Part shown: in pieces, positions 5,610-11,323 of the stretch | Position numbering within the stretch: the first letter of the stretch is position 1 | Layout of the letters: every line of letters starts with the position of its first letter | From: JBDKTK01 sp039680225 | Lineage (GTDB): Bacteria > Desulfobacterota > Syntrophia > Syntrophales > UBA4778 | Direction: 5' to 3' | Length of the DNA: 11,323 nucleotides | NCBI GenBank assembly: GCA_039680225.1 | Contig: JBDKTK010000186.1 | Coordinates: 1-11,323, forward strand | Notes under the pieces: model-generated | The model's input: the letters and a program-made list of their open reading frames with translations, nothing else | Told to the model about the DNA's origin: nothing | Database searches by the model: none | Program-made: the position numbers and the translations under genes

Positions 5610-6182
5610 TCATCCTTTTTCTTCATGTAATTTCATTATATCGGAGCGTTTGAATACGGGGTCGAGGCGGTTGACATATTTCAGGATGTTCTCAGACCCT
5701 CCCTCCTCGCGGTCGACCAGCACAATCACCCTGTCGACAACCAGGCCGGCGTCCTTCGCGGCTTCCAGGGCCGTTATGGTGGAGGCGCCCGTCGTCACTA
5801 CGTCGTCGAGGACGGCGACCCTGTCGCCGGGCCTGATGTTGCCCTCAATCCTGCTCTTCGTCCCGTGGCCCTTGGCGTCCTTGCGGACGATGAACGGCTT
5901 TATGGGCTCGCCCAGCTGGTACGAAATCAGAGAGATCGCATTCGCGATGGGGTCGGCGCCCAGGCTTAACCCGCCGACGGCGACGATTCCGGACCCCTTC
6001 AGCATGTCAAAAACAACGTGTCCTATGAGATTCATCCCCTCCGGATCGAGGGTCGTTTTCTTGCAGTCAAAATAAAAATTGCTCTTGAGCCCCGATGATA
6101 ATGTAAAGGGCTCCTCGCTGTAGCGGAAAGACTTCTCCTGGATAATTTCCGCCAGTCTCTTTTTCATCTGAGTAATTTCCAT
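5610..6182 (-). CDS. pyrE: Orotate phosphoribosyltransferase
   Basis: A 190-residue PyrE, which joins orotate to PRPP to give orotidine monophosphate in de novo pyrimidine synthesis. The PRPP-binding loop VAVLDDVVTTGAST (122-135) and the flexible catalytic loop VRKDAKGHGTKSRIEG (99-114), with the family's Lys and His, are intact. FTLSSGLKSNFYFDCKK (26-42) matches the orotate-side N-terminus. The ATG at 6182 is preferred because AGGGG lies six bases upstream; a GTG immediately before it (6185) would leave only three bases. It starts 13 nt after the tonB-like stop codon and runs into the lipoprotein gene 12 nt later, so it looks co-transcribed. No other pyrimidine gene is in the window. Confidence 0.95.
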   Translation of the reverse strand: MEITQMKKRLAEIIQEKSFRYSEEPFTLSSGLKSNFYFDCKKTTLDPEGMNLIGHVVFDMLKGSGIVAVGGLSLGADPIANAISLISYQLGEPIKPFIVRKDAKGHGTKSRIEGNIRPGDRVAVLDDVVTTGASTITALEAAKDAGLVVDRVIVLVDREEGGSENILKYVNRLDPVFKRSDIMKLHEEKG

Positions 6183-6195
6183 CACTTTCCCCTTG

Positions 6196-6957
6196 TCATT
6201 CGTTGAGGGCGAACCTTATCGGCACATCGACCCACATGGACACCGCAATCCCCATCTGCCGGCCGGGATGGAAGAGCCATTTCCGGACGGCCTCGACGGC
6301 CGAATCGTCCAGGGCGGCGTATCCCGACGACCTCTTCAGTTTTATATTCCCCACCGTGCCGTCCGCCAGAATTTCCGCGGAGACCAGGACCAGCCCTTCG
6401 TAACCCCTCAACCTGGCCGTTGCGGGGTACCGTGGCGGGTTGTTCTGCCGGTATGCCGGTATCAGGACCGGCGCCCGGGCGCCTTCGGAGGGGCCGTTCC
6501 CGGCTGTGCCGTTATAAGCTCCCCCGGCCCGGCCGTTTACCGGGCTGTTTCCGGGCATTGTCTCCGGGCTCCCATTAGCCCGGTCCGAATATTTCGAGCG
6601 CCCGTTGGTATAAACGTCAAGAGCGGCATAAGATAGCTGAATTTTATTTTCCGTCAATCCATTTTTTGCTTCTTTCGGGGCGGTTGGGTCCTTTTTTGTT
6701 TCCCTTTCAATTTCCCCGCGCGGCGCTTCGCGCCTCTCCGAACGGCTTAATATCCTTATTTCTTTTGATTTTTGACCCCCGGCAAGACCATCGACGAGCG
6801 ACACGGAGATTATGCCCCGGTCCCGGCTATTGAAAGGCAGAAGGACGGCGGGGACAGGCGCCAGGGAAGAAAGGATTGCTGCAACAGCGGCAAGGTGCGC
6901 CGCAGCCGATATCGAGATTGCCGTCAGGAAATTTTTTCTGGACCCCGGCATGGCCAT
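6196..6957 (-). CDS. TonB-family energy transducer
   Basis: A 253-residue protein with the three-part TonB layout. A single N-terminal membrane segment (about 11-34) carries Ser17 and His21 in the SxxxH arrangement that TonB uses to couple to ExbB/ExbD. A periplasmic linker (about 55-165) is rich in charged residues, then Gly, Asn and Pro. The C-terminal domain (about 170-253) has NNPPRYPATARLRGYEG, an ILADGTVGNIKL strand pair, and AVRKWLFHP, matching the TonB C-terminal domain that contacts outer-membrane receptors. It would pass proton-motive energy to a TonB-dependent receptor. ExbB, ExbD and a receptor are not in the window. The gene starts 31 nt after the methionine synthase and ends 13 nt before pyrE. 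Its position in a run with an ABC importer and a B12 enzyme suggests a dedicated corrinoid-uptake transducer, which is inference. The linker is less proline-rich than in E. coli TonB. Confidence 0.88.
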   Translation of the reverse strand: MAMPGSRKNFLTAISISAAAHLAAVAAILSSLAPVPAVLLPFNSRDRGIISVSLVDGLAGGQKSKEIRILSRSERREAPRGEIERETKKDPTAPKEAKNGLTENKIQLSYAALDVYTNGRSKYSDRANGSPETMPGNSPVNGRAGGAYNGTAGNGPSEGARAPVLIPAYRQNNPPRYPATARLRGYEGLVLVSAEILADGTVGNIKLKRSSGYAALDDSAVEAVRKWLFHPGRQMGIAVSMWVDVPIRFALNE

Positions 6958-6988
6958 CCGGCTTTCACCATTTCCTTGGGCGGCGAAA

Positions 6989-9394
6989 TCAGTCCCGCCC
7001 GATCAACCTGCTGATAACCTTGACCGCTTCCACACCGTCCCTGGCATACTCGGCGCCGACCGATTCGGCAAAGGGACGGGTCACCACCGCCCCGCCCAGG
7101 ATGAATTCGGCCTTCAGGTTGCTCTTCCTGGCGGTGTCGATCACCTCTTTCATCCGGACCATGGTAGTTGTCATCAGGGCCGAAAGCCCGATCACGCCGG
7201 GCTTTTCCTTTTCCGCCGCTTCCAGTATTCTCGCGGCCGGGACGTCTTTCCCGAGGTCGACGACCCTGAACCCGTGATTCTTCAAAAGCAGGGCCACAAT
7301 GTTTTTGCCGATGTCATGAATATCTCCTTCGACAGTGGCGATAATGACCGTGCCCGCTTCCTTCATTGCCGCTTTTTCCCGCAGCAGCGGCTCGAGGTGG
7401 TCCACCCCGATTTTCATCGTCTCCGCCCCGGCAATAAGCTGCGGGAGGAAATACTCCCTTTTTTCAAATAATTCCCCCACCCGCGTTATGGCGGGGACCA
7501 TTGTTTCCTGGACGAGGCTGAACGGGCTCTCGCCGGCTGCCACGGCCTTATCGATAAATACCCTGATCTGGTCCCGGTTGCCTTCCAGGACGGCGCGGCC
7601 CACCAGCTCGCGCGGCGACTGCGCAGGCGCCTGCTTCTTCTCCGGCGCGGCGGCTTCCGCAAAACGGGCGATATAGGCCTTCGCGCCCCAGTCCCGTCCG
7701 GCAAGGAGGTCGGCAGCCGCCTTCACATCCATCAGTTCGGAATTTGAGGGGTTGGCGATGGCCATCGTGAGCCCCTTGTCAATTGCCATGGACAGGAACG
7801 ATGCATTCGCCCAGTTGCGCGCGGGCAAACCAAACGACACATTGGAAAGGCCGATGATTGTCTTCGCCCCGAAAACGCCGGAGCACCATTCCACCAGGGC
7901 CAGCGTTTCCCGGGCGGCTTTCGGGTTTGAAGCCACGGTCATTACGAGTCCGTCCACGACGAAATCATCCTTCGTGAAACCAAGGCGGCGTGCCGCCGAG
8001 AAGACGTGCCTGACTATTTCCCTGCGACGCGCTGCGGTCTCCGGGACCTCCCCGTCCGTCAGCGGCAGGAGGATGAACATGGCCCCGTATTTCGCGGCTA
8101 TCGGCAGCAGCCTTTCGATCTTGTCCTTTTCCCCGGAAATCGAATTGATGAGCACGCGGCCCGGGTACAGGCGCAGCGCCGTCTCGATCGTTTCGACCTT
8201 GGGTGAATCGACCGCCAGCGGCAGGTCGGTGATCGTCGAGTGGACATTAATGACCTTCCTCATGGTTGCCGGCTCGTCGATGCCGTGCGTCCCCACATTT
8301 ACATCGAGCAGATCGGCGCCCTGCCGTTCCTGGTCTTTCGCCATCTCCCGGATGAGCGACATATCGGGCAGGCCTTTCTCCAGCGCCTCCCTGAGCAGTT
8401 TCTTGCCCGTGGGGTTGATCCGCTCGCCGACTACGGCCAGCGGTTTGCCTTGTTCAAGGATGACCGTTTTTCTCGCCGAGCTCACGGCGCTTATCGATTT
8501 CCGTTCGGGTTTCAAGGGACGCTCGCGTTTGACCGCTTCGGCAAGCTCCCGGATGTGGCCCGGGCCCGTGCCGCAGCAGCCGCCGATCAGGCAGACTCCC
8601 GCCGCCGCGAATTCTTTTCCGAACCCCGCGAACGTCTTCGGGTCCATATCGAATACTGTTTTGTCGCGCTCAAGCCGGGGCAGGCCCGCGTTCGGCTTGG
8701 CGACAAGCGGGACCTTGGCATAGGGGCGCATGGCGCGGATGATCTCCAGCATCTCTCCGGGGCCCGCGGAGCAGTTGCAGCCCACGGCGTCGGCCCCGAG
8801 GCCCTGGAGCGTGATGAGCGCGGAGACGGGATCGGTGCCGTTGAGGGTCTTCCCGTCCCGCTCGAAGGTCATCGTCACGATCGTGAAAAGGTCGGAGACT
8901 TCCTTGACGGCGATAAGGGCCGCGCGCGCCTCCTGGATGTCCATCATCGTCTCGATTGCAAACAGGTCCACACCGCCTTCGATGAGCCCGCGGGCCTGCT
9001 CCTTGAAGGCATCGACCGCGTCCTCAAACGCCAGGTCGCCGAACGGCTCGACAAACCTTCCCGTTGGCCCGATGTCTCCGGCCACCAGGCAGGACCGGCC
9101 TGCCGCCTCCCGCGCGATTTCGGCGAGTCCCGCGTTGACTGCCCGTGCTTCATGGGCGCCGTACTGGGCCAGTTTGCAGCGGTTGGCGCCGAAGCTCGTC
9201 GTGTAAATTATATCCGAGCCGGCGTCGCAGTACGCCGCATGGACGTTCAAGACCGTTTCCGGGTTCTCGAGGCACCACAGCTCCGGGCATACCCCGGCGG
9301 GCATGCCGGCATTCTGCAGTTCCGTGCCGGTCGCCCCGTCAAGAATGAGCACCCTTTTCTTCAGGTCTCTTGTGATTTTTATTTTTGCAGTCAC
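6989..9394 (-). CDS. metH: Cobalamin-dependent methionine synthase lacking the reactivation domain
   Basis: An 801-residue MetH, which moves a methyl group from methyltetrahydrofolate through cobalamin to homocysteine. The homocysteine-binding barrel (about 1-295) begins LILDGATGTELQ and carries the zinc ligands C208 (GCNCSAGP) and C273/C274 (GGCCGTGP). The folate-binding barrel (about 315-575) opens with VVGERINPTGKK and contains DLLDVNVG and PLAVDSPK. A helical cap (about 590-680) precedes the B12-binding Rossmann domain (about 681-801), with GDIHDIGKN supplying the axial ligand H693. The protein stops there. E. coli MetH is 1227 residues because it adds a C-terminal AdoMet-dependent activation domain, which is absent here. 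That domain appears to be encoded by the gene 17 nt upstream. The start is a GTG with the purine-rich GGAAGGAAGGA just before it. The T. maritima MetH has the same short layout. Confidence 0.95.
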   Translation of the reverse strand: MTAKIKITRDLKKRVLILDGATGTELQNAGMPAGVCPELWCLENPETVLNVHAAYCDAGSDIIYTTSFGANRCKLAQYGAHEARAVNAGLAEIAREAAGRSCLVAGDIGPTGRFVEPFGDLAFEDAVDAFKEQARGLIEGGVDLFAIETMMDIQEARAALIAVKEVSDLFTIVTMTFERDGKTLNGTDPVSALITLQGLGADAVGCNCSAGPGEMLEIIRAMRPYAKVPLVAKPNAGLPRLERDKTVFDMDPKTFAGFGKEFAAAGVCLIGGCCGTGPGHIRELAEAVKRERPLKPERKSISAVSSARKTVILEQGKPLAVVGERINPTGKKLLREALEKGLPDMSLIREMAKDQERQGADLLDVNVGTHGIDEPATMRKVINVHSTITDLPLAVDSPKVETIETALRLYPGRVLINSISGEKDKIERLLPIAAKYGAMFILLPLTDGEVPETAARRREIVRHVFSAARRLGFTKDDFVVDGLVMTVASNPKAARETLALVEWCSGVFGAKTIIGLSNVSFGLPARNWANASFLSMAIDKGLTMAIANPSNSELMDVKAAADLLAGRDWGAKAYIARFAEAAAPEKKQAPAQSPRELVGRAVLEGNRDQIRVFIDKAVAAGESPFSLVQETMVPAITRVGELFEKREYFLPQLIAGAETMKIGVDHLEPLLREKAAMKEAGTVIIATVEGDIHDIGKNIVALLLKNHGFRVVDLGKDVPAARILEAAEKEKPGVIGLSALMTTTMVRMKEVIDTARKSNLKAEFILGGAVVTRPFAESVGAEYARDGVEAVKVISRLIGRD

Positions 9395-9411
9395 GATTCC
9401 TTCCTTCCGTG

Positions 9412-10053
9412 TTATCTGGTTTTTTGGGAAACGGCTTTCTCGATCCCGGCAATTGCCGTGACTGATTTTTCCGGCACAAGGATGCAGCTCGCCGTGAGCT
9501 CCACTCCAATCTTTTCCAGTTCCAGCTCCCGGAAAAAAAACTTCTGGTTCTCCAGAACGAAATCGCCGTATCCGGCGGAAAAGCGGCGGGAGGTGAGATG
9601 CCTGCCCTCTCTGCGCAGCGAGTTATCGTAATATTTGGCTATCCAGTCGAGGGCGCTGTCGACCACCTCGCTCGCTACCGCATCGAAAACGACCGCCCGG
9701 GAGAGGTTGCCCGCACTGCTCAACCCGGCGATCGCCTCCATTATTTCCGGGCCCCCGGTCGCGGCCATCAGCAGGACTTCTTCCGAACCCTTGAGCAGCG
9801 CCGCGAGTTTTTTTCCCGCCAACTCCACACCGTTCGCAAGCGTCACGCCGTTCGAGTTTTTATCGCGGACCGCAAGGCGCCCGGCGGCGCCCTTTAAATG
9901 AATATGCGCCAGCGCCTCGTCCATAGCGTATTCCAGCCGATTGCGGTCATCGGGAGTAAGCCCCGTGACACCCTGCCTGTAGCCGAGCCGCCTGTAAATT
10001 CTCTGTTTGGGCAACGGGACATTTATCTGTTCGAATATGGATACTGCCGGCAT
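9412..10053 (-). CDS. Stand-alone methionine synthase reactivation protein (AdoMet-binding)
   Basis: A 213-residue protein matching the C-terminal activation domain of MetH (the Met_synt_B12 family). In full-length MetH that domain binds AdoMet and re-methylates cobalamin after accidental oxidation to cob(II)alamin. The strongest signs are RFSAGYGDFVLENQ (157-170), which keeps the RxxxGY AdoMet-binding motif (R157, G161, Y162), and IGVELTASCILVPEKSVTAIAG (182-203), the conserved end of the domain. The start at 10053 is chosen because GGAG lies eight bases upstream; a TTG at 10119 would add 22 residues without a ribosome site. The partner enzyme gene begins 17 nt after its stop, so the two are surely co-transcribed. 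The arrangement parallels TM0269/TM0268 of T. maritima. Re-activation also needs an electron donor such as flavodoxin or ferredoxin, not seen here. Confidence 0.88.
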   Translation of the reverse strand: MPAVSIFEQINVPLPKQRIYRRLGYRQGVTGLTPDDRNRLEYAMDEALAHIHLKGAAGRLAVRDKNSNGVTLANGVELAGKKLAALLKGSEEVLLMAATGGPEIMEAIAGLSSAGNLSRAVVFDAVASEVVDSALDWIAKYYDNSLRREGRHLTSRRFSAGYGDFVLENQKFFFRELELEKIGVELTASCILVPEKSVTAIAGIEKAVSQKTR

Positions 10054-10157
10054 GCCACATGCTCCCAACTTCAATGGTCCAAATTCCGAAGGCGGAAACC
10101 ATACGACAAAATGCCGCAAACCGCAACTGCGGGTTCAGCTCATTCAACGGCAGCCGC

Positions 10158-10940
10158 TCAGTTTGGACGCACAGGCGTTATCCTGGGCAGGCCCGAACCG
10201 GGATAGCTGTCCACGAGAATGCGAGTCCTGTAAACGTCCTCGATATTGGACGCAGTCAGGACGTCTTCCGGCCGGCCTTCCGAAAAAATTCTTCCGGCCT
10301 TGAGCAGGACGATCCTGTCCGAGTACAGGGAAGCGAGGTTTATGTCGTGCGTGACTGTGACAACCGTCAGCCCCTCCTTTTCCCGCAGCGACCGGACCAG
10401 GTCGAATATCTCCACCTGGTGCCTGATATCAAGAAATGCCGTGGGCTCGTCAAGCAGCATGATCCGGGGCTGCTGCGCCAGTGCGCGGGCGATCAGGACG
10501 CGCTGGCGCTCGCCGCCGCTGAGCGACCCCATCGTCCGCGCCGCGAACTGCGCCGTCTCGGTCATTGCCATCGCTTTCGCAGCTGTTTCGAAATCGCGCC
10601 CGCTTTCAAATCCGAATACAGGCAGGTGCGGCGCCCTGCCCATCATGACTATCTCCCGCACGCTGAAGGGAAAGGTCAGGGGCGTCTCCTGGGGCACGAC
10701 CGCCACCGTCCTTGCGACAGACCTCCTGCCCATCTCTGCCAATGTCCGGCCGTTAAGCTCAACCGCGCCCTTTTCGGGCTTGAGTATCCCGTCCATCAAT
10801 CTCAGCAGAGTCGTCTTGCCGGACCCGTTCGGCCCGATTATCCCGACGAACTCGCCTTCCCCGACCTGAAGCGATACATCCTCGAGCACCCATTCCCGGG
10901 CATATCTGAAGCTCACATTTTCCAGTTTCAGGACCGGCAT
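10158..10940 (-). CDS. ABC transporter ATPase of the BtuD/FecE/FhuC type
   Basis: A 260-residue ATP-binding subunit with all motor motifs: Walker A GPNGSGKT (36-43), Q-loop Gln84, signature LSGGE (140-144), Walker B IMLLDEP (160-166) with D164 and E165, and switch His198. Residues such as VVPQETPLTFPFSVREIVMMGRAPHLP (81-107) are typical of ATPases serving FecCD-type permeases, which import B12, ferric siderophores or heme. The ATG at 10940 is used because it follows the permease stop by two bases, with AGGGGGG about 11 bases upstream, and gives the usual family N-terminus. A start at 10994 would overlap the permease. Substrate cannot be told from the ATPase. The B12 enzyme and its activator immediately downstream favour a corrinoid, which is inference. 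About 104 nt separate it from the next gene. Confidence 0.93.
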   Translation of the reverse strand: MPVLKLENVSFRYAREWVLEDVSLQVGEGEFVGIIGPNGSGKTTLLRLMDGILKPEKGAVELNGRTLAEMGRRSVARTVAVVPQETPLTFPFSVREIVMMGRAPHLPVFGFESGRDFETAAKAMAMTETAQFAARTMGSLSGGERQRVLIARALAQQPRIMLLDEPTAFLDIRHQVEIFDLVRSLREKEGLTVVTVTHDINLASLYSDRIVLLKAGRIFSEGRPEDVLTASNIEDVYRTRILVDSYPGSGLPRITPVRPN

Positions 10941-10942
10941 TC

Positions 10943-11323
10943 TCAAAAAGCCCCCCTGCGCCGCAGCAGGTAAATGAAATACGGCGCCCCGCAAAGCGCT
11001 GTAATCACCCCGACCGGAAGCTCCGCCGGGGCGAGCGCCGTCCTCGCAATTGTATCTGCAATCAGCAGGAACGACGCCCCGAACAGGAGCGAAGCGGGCA
11101 GCAGCAGGCGGTGGTCGGAGCCGAATACTATCCTCATCATGTGGGGGATGATGAGCCCGACAAAACCGATGATTCCGCTCACCGATACGGCGGCGGCGGT
11201 GATCAGCGAGGCGGCAACCAGGAGCAGCCTCCTGACCCTCTCCACCGGCACCCCGAGGTGCTGCGCCGTCTCCTCCCCGGTAACAATCATGTTGAGCGGC
11301 TTGGAATGATAGTAAATCAAGCC
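10943..11323 (-). CDS. FecCD/BtuC-family ABC permease, C-terminal part (runs off the right edge)
   Basis: Only the last 126 or so residues are in the window; the N-terminal two thirds lie beyond base 11323. The visible part shows the cytoplasmic loop GEETAQHLGVPVERVR that contacts the ATPase, a hydrophobic helix, the hallmark GFVGLIIPHMMR, two further membrane helices, and the closing LPVGVITALCGAPYFIYLL before a basic tail. These features define the permease family that includes BtuC, FhuB, FecC and FecD. It forms the inner-membrane channel for B12, siderophore or heme import. The stop codon lies two bases before the ATPase start, so the two subunits are translationally linked. A periplasmic binding protein would be expected further upstream, outside the window. 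Confidence 0.93.
   Translation of the reverse strand, partial: GLIYYHSKPLNMIVTGEETAQHLGVPVERVRRLLLVAASLITAAAVSVSGIIGFVGLIIPHMMRIVFGSDHRLLLPASLLFGASFLLIADTIARTALAPAELPVGVITALCGAPYFIYLLRRRGAF

Noticed and set aside
7752..8723. A 323-codon plus-strand open frame, also antisense to metH
   Set aside because: Ser/Arg/Pro-rich translation without motifs; it is explained by codon bias of the opposite strand.
8240..9631. A 463-codon open frame on the plus strand, antisense to metH
   Set aside because: It is a shadow of a GC-rich gene. It is rich in Arg, Pro, Gly and Ala with no recognisable domain, while the opposite strand carries an unmistakable MetH.
10054..10157. Regulatory RNA or cobalamin riboswitch between the ATPase and the reactivation gene
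   Set aside because: The gap is only about 104 nt and shows no B12-box-like core or strong multi-arm fold. A 5-bp CCGCA/TGCGG inverted repeat is too small to matter. A riboswitch would be expected upstream of the permease, outside the window.
10158..11323. Firm naming of the importer as btuC/btuD
   Set aside because: B12, siderophore and heme importers share these motifs. Context favours a corrinoid, but the sequence does not decide, so no gene symbols were given.
1..11323. CRISPR arrays, insertion sequences, phage genes or rRNA
   Set aside because: No regularly spaced direct repeats, transposase or integrase motifs, or rRNA segments were seen on either strand.

Overview
The window reads as a stretch of chromosome from a GC-rich, diderm (Gram-negative type) bacterium. 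Support for an outer membrane comes from a TonB-family protein, a predicted lipoprotein and two secreted proteins of CsgG-like and FlgT-like type. Lineage cannot be fixed from sequence alone. The gene repertoire and the style of the intergenic palindromic repeats would fit groups such as Nitrospirota or the former Deltaproteobacteria, but that is only an impression. I see no phage, transposase, CRISPR array or rRNA.

Left part (about 1-1400). A tRNA-Leu(CAG) lies on the minus strand, with a good sigma70-type promoter and a possible terminator. Divergent from it is ribF (riboflavin kinase/FAD synthetase) on the plus strand. ribF ends at a repeat-rich gap and a strong bidirectional terminator.

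Middle part (about 1400-4670). Two minus-strand genes encode signal-peptide proteins. The first is a CsgG-family protein. The second is a protein with an FlgT/LPP20-like N-terminal domain. A 409-nt non-coding gap with a dRS3-like palindromic repeat separates them. Next comes nfi (endonuclease V) on the plus strand. Its promoter sits so close to the ATG that the mRNA is probably leaderless, and its stop codon lies inside a palindromic repeat.

Right part (4671-11323). This is one long minus-strand gene run, read from the right edge leftwards: FecCD/BtuC-type permease (partial), BtuD/FecE-type ATPase, stand-alone methionine synthase reactivation protein, cobalamin-dependent methionine synthase lacking that domain, TonB-family protein, pyrE, and a DUF3047 lipoprotein. 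Apart from one gap of about 104 nt, the spacings are 2-31 nt, so co-transcription is likely.

The run combines a corrinoid- or siderophore-type ABC importer, an energy transducer for outer-membrane uptake, a B12-dependent enzyme and that enzyme's repair partner. The simplest reading is a corrinoid acquisition and methionine regeneration operon, with pyrE and a lipoprotein gene at its end. The operon's promoter, and any cobalamin riboswitch, would lie beyond the right edge. The split methionine synthase has a precedent in Thermotoga maritima (TM0268/TM0269). Its coupling to an importer and tonB is the most interesting feature of the window.
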